This document shows, piece after piece, positions 1 through 7,787 of a DNA stretch of 64,000 bases. The stretch spans positions 1-64,000 of the forward strand of contig NZ_LAJG01000024.1 of assembly GCF_000970455.1 (NCBI RefSeq), read 5' to 3'. How positions within the stretch are numbered: position 1 is the stretch's first letter; each line of letters starts with the position of its first letter. The translations under genes were made by a program, and so were the position numbers. This DNA is from Devosia soli (GTDB lineage: Bacteria > Pseudomonadota > Alphaproteobacteria > Rhizobiales > Devosiaceae). The notes under the pieces were generated by a model. That model searched no databases. It worked only from the letters and a program-made list of their open reading frames with translations, and had not been told where the DNA came from.

Positions 1-277
1 TGCACCCATCGAAAGTCTTGTAACAACTTCCACCGGAATTGCTTCCAGCTTCAGTTCGCAAGAACCTCGCCGTCCACGTTTCTCTTTCTTCTTTCTTCAC
101 AATGTCAAAGAGCTGACCTTCACCCCAAAAGGGCCGAACGTCGATGAGGCAACCGCCTCGGATTTTTATCTCGACAAAACAAACGCGCCTTCCGGTTGCC
201 CGGCAGCCAGTCTGCCCTGTCAGATTTCGCTAATCAGTGGGAACAACATAACGTCGTTCGCGTCGTCAGCGTCGCGG
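1..277 (-). promoter_or_regulatory. Leader of an rRNA operon running off the left edge
   Basis: Read on the minus strand, this stretch carries a boxA antitermination element followed by a purine-rich GAAGAAAGAAGAAAGAG tract and an ACGTGGACGGCG motif. That combination is familiar from rhizobial rRNA leaders and spacers. Two good promoters lie upstream and no convincing open frame covers it. The rRNA genes themselves (16S expected first) would lie beyond position 1 and are not visible. I prefer a 5' leader to a 16S-23S spacer because promoters precede it and no tRNA-Ile/Ala is present. Confidence 0.7.
103..114 (-). promoter_or_regulatory. boxA antitermination element
   Basis: On the minus strand this reads AGCTCTTTGACA, matching 10 of 12 positions of the E. 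coli rrn boxA (TGCTCTTTAACA). It sits in the leader downstream of the tandem promoters, where NusB/NusE-dependent antitermination complexes load on rRNA transcripts. Confidence 0.7.
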
Positions 278-306
278 TTTCTAGTGAAGTTCTTTTTCAC
301 TGTCAA
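278..306 (-). promoter_or_regulatory. Proximal rRNA-operon promoter
   Basis: A perfect minus-strand -35 box TTGACA (301-306) is separated by exactly 17 bases from TAGAAA (278-283). The -10 box matches the consensus at four of six positions and resembles the CTAGAA-type -10 of alphaproteobacterial rrn promoters. Transcription would run toward position 1. Confidence 0.7.
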
Positions 307-453
307 TCGCTTTTTTCGATTTTCTTTTCGGTCAGTTTTGAACTCACCGAGGAGAATTTCGAGACCACCTTGAAGTCAGATTGCTCTTTCTTTTCAGTGG
401 CTTGCCGCAGTTCGTTTCGCCGTTTGGCGCCGCGCTCTGCAGCGGTGAGGCGG

Positions 454-482
454 GTTATAGGGAGGTCGGTTTGGGCTGTAAA
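454..482 (-). promoter_or_regulatory. Distal tandem promoter upstream of the rRNA leader
   Basis: Minus-strand TTTACA (477-482) and TATAAC (454-459) are spaced by exactly 17 bases and point the same way as the promoter at 278-306. Each box matches the sigma-70 consensus at five of six positions. Together the two would form a tandem rrn promoter pair about 175 bases apart. No gene is visible in the surrounding 380-643 stretch. Confidence 0.55.
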
Positions 483-593
483 CCCCCTTTTCCAAACTCG
501 ATGACATTTCTGTCGCTTTGGGAGGGGGTGCCCTGTGGAAATGTAGGGAGAAAGCCCAGCGAAACAAGGGGTGAGACGGGATTTCAGATTTTT

Positions 594-613
594 CATTCAC
601 CGGTCGGTGAATG
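594..613. promoter_or_regulatory. Perfect palindrome downstream of the aldehyde dehydrogenase gene
   Basis: CATTCACCG-GT-CGGTGAATG is a perfect 9-2-9 inverted repeat lying 30 bases beyond the dehydrogenase stop codon. It lacks a T-run on either strand, so it is a weak terminator candidate. Its ACCGGTCGGT core resembles operators bound by TetR-family regulators. The target gene, if it is an operator, is unclear. Confidence 0.4.
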
Positions 614-643
614 CTTAAGATCCTCATTCGGTTCCCGGGAAAC

Positions 644-2098
644 CTAGAAAGGATAGTGGATGTGCTCTTCGTCCTGGACGGTGATCCAGCGCAGATCAGT
701 GAATTCGGCGATCCCCGCTCTGCCGCCGAAGCGGCCGTAACCAGAAGACTTTATCCCGCCAAAGGGCATTTGGGCTTCATCATGCACGGTTGGGCCATTG
801 ATATGGCAGATGCCGGATTCGATCTGGGACGCGATCGCCATGGCGCGCATGACGTCCTTGCCGAAGACAGATGCGGCGAGACCATATTCGGTATCATTGG
901 CGACGCGCACTGCCTCGTCGGCATCCTTTACGCGGGTGACAGCGACGACCGGGCCAAAGGATTCTTCGTGATAAATGCGCATTTCGGGTGTGACACCATC
1001 TAGGACAGTCGCTTCCATGATGGCGCCCTCGATGTTTCCGCCAGCAACAAGCGTCGCGCCCTTAGCGAGGGCATCTGCGATCAGCGCGCCATTGCGGGTG
1101 GCGGCCTGCGGATCGACCAGGCAGCCCAATGGAGTGTTGTTGTCCCGCGGATCGCCAGCCTTGAGGGTCTTCGCTTTGGCGCCGAGCTTGACGACGAAAG
1201 CGTCGGCCACGGCAGCGTCGACGACGATGCGCTCTGTCGACATGCAGATCTGGCCCTGATTCATATATGCGCCGAACGCGGCCGCGGCGACAGCTTCGTC
1301 GAGGTCGGCATCATCGAGCACAATCATGGGCGCTTTGCCGCCGAGTTCGAGTAGCGCGGGTTTTAAGTTGCGCGCGGCGAGCTCGGCAATTCTGCGGCCG
1401 ACCGTGGTCGAGCCGGTGAAATTTACGCGGCGGATCGCCGGATGGGCGATGAGAGCCTCTACTATCGTGGGTGCATCAGGCGCTGCATGCGAGACGACGT
1501 TGAGGACGCCCTTGGGCAGACCAGCCTCGATCAGCACCTCGGCCAGCTGGCGATGGGTGCGTGGCGATATCTCGCTCGATTTAAGGACAACGGTATTGCC
1601 GCAGGCGAGCGGGGTCGCCAGCGCGCGTATGCCAAGAATGACCGGCGCATTCCAGGGCGCCATCGAGAGGACGACGCCAGCGGCCTGGCGAATACCATAG
1701 GCCGTGGAGCCTGGACGGTTGGATGGGATAATCTCGCCGGTAATCTGCGTCGTGAGGCCAGCAGCCTCACGCAACATCTCCGAGGCGAGCATGACATTGA
1801 ACCCGGCCCAGCCAGCGGTCGCTCCAGTTTCTTCGGCCATGGCGGCAATGAAATCTGGCGCGCGGGCGGAAAGGCGATCGGCAGCAGCGAGAAGGATTTT
1901 GCGGCGAAAGGCTGGAGCGCTTCGGCTCCATTCCGGGAAAGCCGCCTTTGCCGCATCGGCGGCACGGATGGCGTCCTCGACCTTTGCAGCGGCAGCATTG
2001 GTGACGACACCGCCGGTCATCGGGTTCCGGCGCGCAAAGGTTGCACCGCCTGTCGCCGGCACGTTCTGGTTGTCGATGAGGAGGCCGATTTCAGACAT
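644..2098 (-). CDS. NAD(P)-dependent aldehyde dehydrogenase, salicylaldehyde/vanillin dehydrogenase-like
   Basis: A 484-residue aldehyde dehydrogenase that oxidises an aldehyde to the carboxylic acid in the cytoplasm. Visible signatures are the APWN oxyanion/cofactor segment (Asn150), the LELGGKAP general-base motif (Glu251) and the catalytic cysteine in GQICMSTE (Cys285). The length is normal for the family. The overall sequence, especially the N-terminal third, resembles aromatic aldehyde dehydrogenases such as salicylaldehyde or vanillin dehydrogenase; the substrate is an inference. I chose the ATG at 2098, where homology begins (MSEIGLL), over an ATG nine codons upstream. It stands alone, with no aromatic-degradation genes next to it. 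Confidence 0.85.
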   Translation of the reverse strand: MSEIGLLIDNQNVPATGGATFARRNPMTGGVVTNAAAAKVEDAIRAADAAKAAFPEWSRSAPAFRRKILLAAADRLSARAPDFIAAMAEETGATAGWAGFNVMLASEMLREAAGLTTQITGEIIPSNRPGSTAYGIRQAAGVVLSMAPWNAPVILGIRALATPLACGNTVVLKSSEISPRTHRQLAEVLIEAGLPKGVLNVVSHAAPDAPTIVEALIAHPAIRRVNFTGSTTVGRRIAELAARNLKPALLELGGKAPMIVLDDADLDEAVAAAAFGAYMNQGQICMSTERIVVDAAVADAFVVKLGAKAKTLKAGDPRDNNTPLGCLVDPQAATRNGALIADALAKGATLVAGGNIEGAIMEATVLDGVTPEMRIYHEESFGPVVAVTRVKDADEAVRVANDTEYGLAASVFGKDVMRAMAIASQIESGICHINGPTVHDEAQMPFGGIKSSGYGRFGGRAGIAEFTDLRWITVQDEEHIHYPF

Positions 2099-2370
2099 GA
2101 GCATTCTCCGATACTGACTCTGCATTAAGCCGATTGGCTGGTCTCCTCCACCCCCATATCGTCGCGGACAACCTTCAGAGCGGATCGCCCGGGCTTTCCC
2201 CTTCCCCCTTCAGGGCAAAGGCATTAAGATCTTATCAACCTTTCGGCGGCAGAAGCGGCCGAGCGATCACGTTTGCGCAGGCAACATTGTTGGCCAGAAA
2301 GCCGCCATCAAGCCGCCGCGATTTTGGCTTAGGTGCCGCAATTGACGCATCTTCGGAAGGACCAGTAGGC

Positions 2371-2943
2371 ATGATGGCACGAGCTCTCCCCCTTGCGGGT
2401 ACGATCGCTTTGGCGGTGCTCGTTTCGGGTTGCTCCATGGCCGGCATCAAACCGCTGCCGGGGAATAAGTCTGCCACAGCCGCTCTTGCTTCCTTTGCCC
2501 CTGCCACGCCGACGCCTGCCGGTCATGTGCCGGACGCAGCTAATGTCCCGCGCGCCGGCTCTGAACTGCTTCTTGGCTTTGCCGAAAGTGAACGCGGTTC
2601 CCTCGATGGACTTATCTCGCATTACTCGAATGCTTATAACGTGCCGGAAAGCCTCGTGCGACGGATCATCGTGCGCGAAAGCGGATACAATCCCGCGGCA
2701 CGTAACGGCCCTTATTATGGGCTGATGCAGATCAGCTACGCAACGGCGCGCGGCATGGGCTATTCCGGCGAAGCCGCCGGGCTCCTCGATGCCGAAACCA
2801 ATCTGCGCTATGCCGTGCGCTATCTCGCCGGCGCCTATGTCACGGCGAACAACAGCCCTGATCGCGCCGTGCAGCTTTATGCCAGCGGCTATTATTATGA
2901 CGCCAAGCGTCAGGGGCTGCTTGAAAAGGCCGGGCTGCGCTAA
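2371..2943 (+). CDS. Lipoprotein lytic transglycosylase, SLT domain
   Basis: A 190-residue murein hydrolase expected to cleave the MurNAc-GlcNAc bond and release 1,6-anhydromuropeptides in the periplasm. The start at the tandem ATG (2371) is preceded by GGAAGG and gives a lipoprotein signal peptide ending in the lipobox LVSG-Cys21. The SLT domain occupies roughly residues 70-185, with the catalytic glutamate in the RESGYNP motif followed by the GLMQIS segment. The longer in-frame extension from 2134 has no signal-peptide character. The neighbouring beta-lactamase gene on the same strand, 86 bases downstream, makes a shared cell-wall theme possible but not proven. Confidence 0.85.
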   Translation: MMARALPLAGTIALAVLVSGCSMAGIKPLPGNKSATAALASFAPATPTPAGHVPDAANVPRAGSELLLGFAESERGSLDGLISHYSNAYNVPESLVRRIIVRESGYNPAARNGPYYGLMQISYATARGMGYSGEAAGLLDAETNLRYAVRYLAGAYVTANNSPDRAVQLYASGYYYDAKRQGLLEKAGLR

Positions 2944-3029
2944 GCCGTAAGCTGCTAACAAGGCATTTCGCGCCACAATTGCGACGCAGCCGCGCTGAAC
3001 AATTTGCCTCATATTCATAAGGGGCATTC

Positions 3030-3842
3030 ATGCGGGCTATTCTTTACATCGCCGGGATTTTGGGACTTGCAGGCTTCAGCACAGCCGCGTGGGCCAAGGA
3101 CATCTGTACCTTGATCGCCGATCCGGCAAGCCGGACCGTTCTTCTTTCACAAGGCGATTGCCAAACGCGCGTCACGCCCGCCTCGACCTTCAAGGTCGCG
3201 CTCGCCGTCATGGCGTATGACGCGGGCTTCATAACTTCCCCGCATGACCCAAAGTTGCCCTTCAAGGAAGGTTACGCCGATTGGGGTGGCGCGGCCTGGC
3301 GCCAGGATACCGATCCGCTTATGTGGATGACCAATTCGACGGTCTGGTTTTCACAACGACTCACCGAACAGCTCGGGGCCGAGACGCTGACCGCCTACGC
3401 AACGCAATTGGGCTATGGCAATGCCGATTTCTCCGGCGATCCGGACCAGAACAACGGTCTCAAACGTGCATGGATATCTTCGTCACTGAAGATCTCTCCG
3501 CTCGAACAGGCCGGATTTCTTGCCGGGCTGATCGAGGGGAAATTGCCCGTTTCGGCGGAAGCTATGGACGGCGCCATCGGTCTGGTGCAGCAAGGCGGAA
3601 CGGCAGATGGCTGGACGCTTTGGGGCAAGACCGGATCGGCCTATCCGCGCCTTGGGGACGGCACGCTCGACCGGGCCCACGGCTGGGGCTGGTATGTCGG
3701 CTGGGCCGAGAAGGCCGGTCGGCGAGTTGTCTTCGTGCGATTGGCCCAGGACGAAGAGCGCCAGCCGGTCTCGGCTGGGTTAAGGGCGCGCGACGACCTG
3801 ATCGCGGATTGGCCCGATCTTGTCCGGCCGCTCGCCCTTTGA
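3030..3842 (+). CDS. Class D (OXA-type) beta-lactamase
   Basis: A complete 270-residue periplasmic serine beta-lactamase. A Sec signal peptide ends near AAWA-KD (residues 20-23). All class D motifs are present in order: S52-T-F-K55 (nucleophile and the lysine that is normally carboxylated), S103-T-V105, Y129-G-N131, the WISSSLKIS segment at 148-156, and K200-T-G202. HGWGWYVGW follows near 217-225. An AAGGGG ribosome-binding site lies six bases before the ATG. No integron or mobile element flanks it and its composition matches the neighbourhood, so it looks like an intrinsic chromosomal enzyme. The substrate spectrum cannot be read from the sequence; a BlaR-type sensor is unlikely because it is short and soluble. 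Confidence 0.9.
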   Translation: MRAILYIAGILGLAGFSTAAWAKDICTLIADPASRTVLLSQGDCQTRVTPASTFKVALAVMAYDAGFITSPHDPKLPFKEGYADWGGAAWRQDTDPLMWMTNSTVWFSQRLTEQLGAETLTAYATQLGYGNADFSGDPDQNNGLKRAWISSSLKISPLEQAGFLAGLIEGKLPVSAEAMDGAIGLVQQGGTADGWTLWGKTGSAYPRLGDGTLDRAHGWGWYVGWAEKAGRRVVFVRLAQDEERQPVSAGLRARDDLIADWPDLVRPLAL

Positions 3843-3894
3843 AGACATGCCGACAGAAAAGCCCCGGCACCCGGCCGGAGCCTCCTTCAATCGA

Positions 3895-4809
3895 TCAACG
3901 CGTGCTCGGCACGCCGTAGATCTTTTCGATATCGTCGAGCAAGAGATTAGCCGCGATAATGCCGCCCGCCGTGTTCCATACGGCGTCGGACACGCCATGC
4001 ACCTTGCCGGCCTTGACGACGGCAAGGTTCTGCCAGAGCGGATCGGACCGCCAGTCCTGAGCTTGGCTCGCGCCTTCGCCATTGCCGGTTTCATAGGTAA
4101 AATAGATCAGGCGATCGCCCTCGAATTCGGGAATGCGCTCCTTGGTGATTTCTTCGGCGAACTCGTCCTTGTCCTGGCTAGCGGGACGCTCAAAGCCGAG
4201 TTCGGAAAGGATCAGACCCGAAAAGCTGTCCTTGAACATGATGCGGGTTTGGCCGGACATGAAGCGGGCGATGGAGATCTTTTCGTCGACCGAAGCGCCG
4301 AGCTCATCGCGCAGTGCGGCAACGCGGGCGTCGAAGGCCGCAAGCGCCGCCTTGCCTTCTTCACCTTTGCCGGCAGCGTCGGTGTAGAGCGCCATGTTGA
4401 TCTTCCAATCGCCGCGAAGACGCTCGGAAATCACGGTCGGGGCGATAGCCGAAAGCTGATCGTAGATCGCCTCATGGCGCAGCTTAGTGCCGAGGATCAG
4501 ATCGGGTTCGAGCGAGACCAGCACCTCAAGATTGACGGCGGATTCTTCGCCGAGAACCACGACATCGGTCATATCGGCCGCGATGTGATCATACCACGGA
4601 TCGCCGAGCCACGATTTGACTGCACCGACCGGCTTGATGCCGACGGCGAGCAGGGCCTCGGTGCCTTCATTGGTGAGGACGACGATACGCTGTGGATTGT
4701 CCGGCACATCGGTGACGCCCATCGCGTGGGTGATTTCGCGCGCGGCTAGCTGACCACCGAAAAGAGCCACCAGGGCTAGCGGCGCGAGAATGGCGGAGAG
4801 AGACTTCAT
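3895..4809 (-). CDS. Iron-siderophore ABC transporter substrate-binding protein (FecB/FhuD type)
   Basis: A 304-residue periplasmic binding protein of the helical-backbone (cluster A-II) class. A signal peptide (MKSLSAILAPLALVALFGGQ) is followed by the hallmark RIVVLTNEGTEALLAVGIKPVG segment split over residues 40-60, and by VNLEVLVSLEPDLILGTK near 105-120. It should deliver a ferric chelate to the divergently encoded permeases and ATPase at 4920-7787. I chose the ATG at 4809, preceded by AGAAGGG, rather than an upstream in-frame start with a charged extension. The shared intergenic region carries a RirA-type operator, so iron repression is likely. The exact ligand (citrate, hydroxamate or other) is unknown. 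Confidence 0.88.
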   Translation of the reverse strand: MKSLSAILAPLALVALFGGQLAAREITHAMGVTDVPDNPQRIVVLTNEGTEALLAVGIKPVGAVKSWLGDPWYDHIAADMTDVVVLGEESAVNLEVLVSLEPDLILGTKLRHEAIYDQLSAIAPTVISERLRGDWKINMALYTDAAGKGEEGKAALAAFDARVAALRDELGASVDEKISIARFMSGQTRIMFKDSFSGLILSELGFERPASQDKDEFAEEITKERIPEFEGDRLIYFTYETGNGEGASQAQDWRSDPLWQNLAVVKAGKVHGVSDAVWNTAGGIIAANLLLDDIEKIYGVPSTR

Positions 4810-4860
4810 GGCTGCCCTTCTATTCTTGACATCAAGCATCAGAAATTGGATGGGTGCAAA

Positions 4861-4891
4861 CAGTCAGAATTCAATATGACTGTCAATATCA
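4861..4891. promoter_or_regulatory. Candidate RirA iron-responsive operator between divergent iron-uptake genes
   Basis: The intergenic region contains TGA-CTGTCAATA-TCA (4877-4891), matching the TGA-N9-TCA core of the rhizobial RirA (IRO) box. Overlapping it is a perfect CAGTCA-N10-TGACTG inverted repeat (4861-4882). A minus-strand TTGACA -35-like box (4881-4886) falls inside the site, so a bound repressor would occlude transcription toward the binding-protein gene. A RirA homologue is encoded at 20002-20493. Confidence 0.6.
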
Positions 4892-4919
4892 GGATTACGA
4901 GGCAGGCTTGGCTTCCACA

Positions 4920-5930
4920 ATGGCGCTTCCGAACAGGCGGTCCCGGCTGGGGGCTTCGAAGGCGACCCTTTATGCCGGGCTGATCGGGCTCCTGGCCCTT
5001 TCCATGCTGATGAGCCTGACACTGGGCTATAAAATCTACTCGCTCGGCCAGGTATTTGGCGCGCTCTTTGCCCATGACGGGTCAGAGACCGCCGTCGTCA
5101 TCACCGGATTGCGGTTGCCGCGCGCGTTGATCGCGCCACTGACCGGGGCAGCGCTCGGCATGGCGGGTGTAATGGTGCAGACACTCTCGCGCAATCGCAT
5201 CGCGTCGCCCGATACGCTAGGGCTTAACGGCGGTGCATCGCTCGCGGTCGTGGTGGGCAGCGTCGTATTCGGCGTGCAGTCGCTCACCGGGCTGTCGCTG
5301 GCTGCGGCGTTCGGAGCCTTTATCACCAGCATCGTCGTCTTTGGCGTTGCGGCAAGCGCGGGCGGCTTGTCGCCGCTCAAGATCGTACTGGTGGGTGTCA
5401 CCTTTGCGAGCCTTTCGCACGCGCTGGTGGAAGTGATCCTGACGAGCAATGAGGCGCAACTGCAGCAATTGCTGTTCTGGCTGTCCGGCGCCTTTGTCGA
5501 TCGGCCGATCGGTCTCTTCTACAATGGATTGCCGGTGGTGCTGGCCGGTGCCGTTCTGGGGATTGGCCTGTCCCGAGCGCTCGATGCTCTGCAGGCGGAT
5601 GACTCGACGGCCGCGGGTTTGGGCGTACCGCTCGCTGCCGTGCGTGGATTAGCCTTTCTAGCCGTGGCACTGCTGACGGGTGCGGCTGTATCGATGGCCG
5701 GACCGGTCGCGTTTGTCGGTCTCGTCGTGCCGCATGCGGCGCGGCGGCTTGTGGGGCTTCGGCATATCCACCAGCTTCCCGCGGCGGCACTGTTCGGGGC
5801 GGTCTATACGACGCTCGCCGATGTCGCTGCGCGCTTCGTGATTTATCCGGTTGAGGCGCCAGTGGGCGCGATCACGGCGGTCGTCGGCGCCGTGGTGCTG
5901 CTCGTGCTTTTGGCGCGGAGGGCGGCATGA
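4920..5930 (+). CDS. Iron-siderophore ABC transporter permease (FecC/FecD family), first of pair
   Basis: A 336-residue multi-pass inner-membrane protein of the FecCD family, about nine to ten hydrophobic segments. It shows the family landmarks RLPRALIAPLTGAALGMAGVMVQ near residues 75-97 and GPVAFVGLVVPHAARRLVG near 260-280, the latter being the ATPase-coupling region. It would form the channel with the next gene product. The ATG at 4920 was chosen because homology starts there; an upstream ATG at 4854 would run through the operator. The stop codon overlaps the next start by four bases (ATGA), indicating translational coupling. Confidence 0.88.
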   Translation: MALPNRRSRLGASKATLYAGLIGLLALSMLMSLTLGYKIYSLGQVFGALFAHDGSETAVVITGLRLPRALIAPLTGAALGMAGVMVQTLSRNRIASPDTLGLNGGASLAVVVGSVVFGVQSLTGLSLAAAFGAFITSIVVFGVAASAGGLSPLKIVLVGVTFASLSHALVEVILTSNEAQLQQLLFWLSGAFVDRPIGLFYNGLPVVLAGAVLGIGLSRALDALQADDSTAAGLGVPLAAVRGLAFLAVALLTGAAVSMAGPVAFVGLVVPHAARRLVGLRHIHQLPAAALFGAVYTTLADVAARFVIYPVEAPVGAITAVVGAVVLLVLLARRAA

Positions 5931-6970
5931 GCCTGGTGATGGATAGGGCCAGCGCGCAACACGGCCTCAGGGCCGGCGCGATCGTGCTCGTGGTCTTCGG
6001 GCTTTTCGTGCTGTTGGGGCTGGCGGGGATCGGGTTCGGCTCGACCTGGATTTCGCTCGACAAGGTCTTGCATGTCATCTTCGGCGGCGGAGAGAAATCC
6101 GAGCGGCTCGTCGTGCTGCAATTGCGCACGCCGCGCGTCATGGCAGCGGCCATTGCCGGGGCGGCAATAGCCTTCTCGGGCTATCTCCTCCAGCGCATTA
6201 CCCGCAATGAATTGGCATCGCCGGGCGTCTTGGGCGTGGTCGACGGCGCGGCCTTGGGTGTCGTGCTGTTTCTGGCCCTCTATTCCAATGAATCAAACGC
6301 CCTGACTGTACCCGTCGCATGGCAGCCGCTCGCAGCGGCGACCGGCGCGCTGGCCGCAATCACGCTCGTTTTCATTCTCTCCGGACGGCAGGCGTCTTCG
6401 GCCATTCGACTCATTCTCTTCGGTATTGCCGTGGCGGCCGTGGCCAAGGCGCTGACCACCATCTTCATGCTGATCGGGCCAATCTATCAGGCGGCGCAGG
6501 CGGCCCGCTGGCTCGCTGGGTCGGTCAATGCCATCGGCTGGAGCGAAATCCAGATCATGGCATGGGCTTTGCTGCCGGTGACTGCTATCGCCGGGCTTTT
6601 AGCGCGAGAACTGCCGCCGGCCGATCTCGACGACGTCTCTTCGCGCAGCATCGGGCTCAATCTGCCGGTCTATCGCGTGGCGGTGTTTGCGGTTGCGGCG
6701 CTCTTGACCGCCATCGCAGTCGCCTTTGTCGGCGGCGTCGGCTTCATCGGACTGATCGCGCCGCATCTGGCGCGGTTGCTGGTGGGACGCGCGCGCTTTG
6801 CGGGCATTGTCACCTCGATGATGCTCGGCGCGATGATGCTGGTGGGCGCCGATCTTTTGGTGCGCGTCGCATTCGCGCCGACCGAAGTGCCGGCCGGGAC
6901 GGTAACCGCAATCGTCGGGGCGCCGTATTTTCTCTTTCTCCTGATGCGCAAGGATAAGACCAATGGCTGA
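5927..6970 (+). CDS. Iron-siderophore ABC transporter permease (FecC/FecD family), second of pair
   Basis: A 347-residue polytopic membrane protein paralogous to its upstream partner. LRTPRVMAAAIAGAAIAFSG (near 66-85), the ITRNELASPGVLG segment and GGVGFIGLIAPHLARLLVG (near 266-284) are the conserved FecCD elements. With the preceding gene it would make the heterodimeric channel of a ferric-chelate importer. It overlaps the preceding gene by four bases and the following ATPase gene by eight, typical of a tightly coupled operon. Confidence 0.88.
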   Translation: MSLVMDRASAQHGLRAGAIVLVVFGLFVLLGLAGIGFGSTWISLDKVLHVIFGGGEKSERLVVLQLRTPRVMAAAIAGAAIAFSGYLLQRITRNELASPGVLGVVDGAALGVVLFLALYSNESNALTVPVAWQPLAAATGALAAITLVFILSGRQASSAIRLILFGIAVAAVAKALTTIFMLIGPIYQAAQAARWLAGSVNAIGWSEIQIMAWALLPVTAIAGLLARELPPADLDDVSSRSIGLNLPVYRVAVFAVAALLTAIAVAFVGGVGFIGLIAPHLARLLVGRARFAGIVTSMMLGAMMLVGADLLVRVAFAPTEVPAGTVTAIVGAPYFLFLLMRKDKTNG

Positions 6971-7787
6971 GCTCGCCCCAAGCCGCATCGAGGTACGCGA
7001 CCTGACGCTGATGTATGGCCACGATACCGTGCTCGACGCGCTGAGCCTGCCGGTGCCGGCAGGCAAGGTGACGGTGCTTGCAGGGCCGAACGGCTGCGGA
7101 AAATCGACACTGTTGCGCGCCATCCGCCGGTTACATCAGGGGCAACGCGGACAGATCCTGCTCGATGGCGTCGATATCGGCGCGCTGGGCGCCAAGGATC
7201 TCGCCCGGCAAATCGGGCTTCTGGCACAAAGTCCTTCGGCACCGCCGGATATGAGCGTCGAGGAACTGGTGCGCCTCGGCCGCTATCCGCATCAGGCGAT
7301 GTTGCAGCCCTGGAGCGAGAAGGATGGTGCGGCCGTCAATCGCGCCATGGTGGGTACGGGGGTGGACACTCTCAAGCATCGCCGGATCGGCTCCCTCTCC
7401 GGGGGGCAATTGCAGCGCGCCTGGATCGCCATGGTCCTCGCGCAGGAGACCGACATCATTTGCCTCGATGAGCCGGTCAATCACCTCGACATGGCGCATC
7501 AGCTCGATTGCCTCGATCTCGTTGCCAAGCTCAATCGCGAGGCGGGGCGCACCATCGTGCTCGTTTTGCACGATCTCAACCTGGCCGCGCGCTATGCCGA
7601 CCAATTGGTGTTCGTGCATGAAGGGCGGGTGCGCGCCTTGGGGCGGCCGGAGGAGCTGATGACGCCGGAGCTTCTGGCCGAAGTCTTCGAGGTAGATGCC
7701 GCGATCATGACCGACCCGGTGCATGGTCGGCCGATCTGCATTCCACGTGGTCGCGCTAAAGCAAAAAGTGTGCGGGAGATTGCCTAG
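6963..7787 (+). CDS. Iron-siderophore ABC transporter ATP-binding protein (FecE/FepC type)
   Basis: A 274-residue ABC ATPase with Walker A GPNGCGKST (near 41-49), signature LSGGQLQRAWIAMVLAQ (near 145-161), Walker B DIICLDEP followed by the D-loop NHLDM, and the switch histidine in LVLHDLN. The spacing and signature are those of the FepC/FecE branch. It powers import of the ferric chelate through the two upstream permeases. Last gene of the plus-strand operon; its stop overlaps by four bases the end of the convergent HD-GYP gene. Confidence 0.9.
   Translation: MAELAPSRIEVRDLTLMYGHDTVLDALSLPVPAGKVTVLAGPNGCGKSTLLRAIRRLHQGQRGQILLDGVDIGALGAKDLARQIGLLAQSPSAPPDMSVEELVRLGRYPHQAMLQPWSEKDGAAVNRAMVGTGVDTLKHRRIGSLSGGQLQRAWIAMVLAQETDIICLDEPVNHLDMAHQLDCLDLVAKLNREAGRTIVLVLHDLNLAARYADQLVFVHEGRVRALGRPEELMTPELLAEVFEVDAAIMTDPVHGRPICIPRGRAKAKSVREIA

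Noticed and set aside
1..300. A 16S-23S spacer interpretation of the left end
   Set aside because: Strong promoters lie upstream and no tRNA-Ile or tRNA-Ala is present, so a 5' leader of an rRNA operon fits better.
3820..4749. A long plus-strand open frame opposite the iron-binding protein gene
   Set aside because: It lies antisense to a clearly homologous gene, has no ribosome-binding site and its translation resembles no family. High GC makes such frames common.
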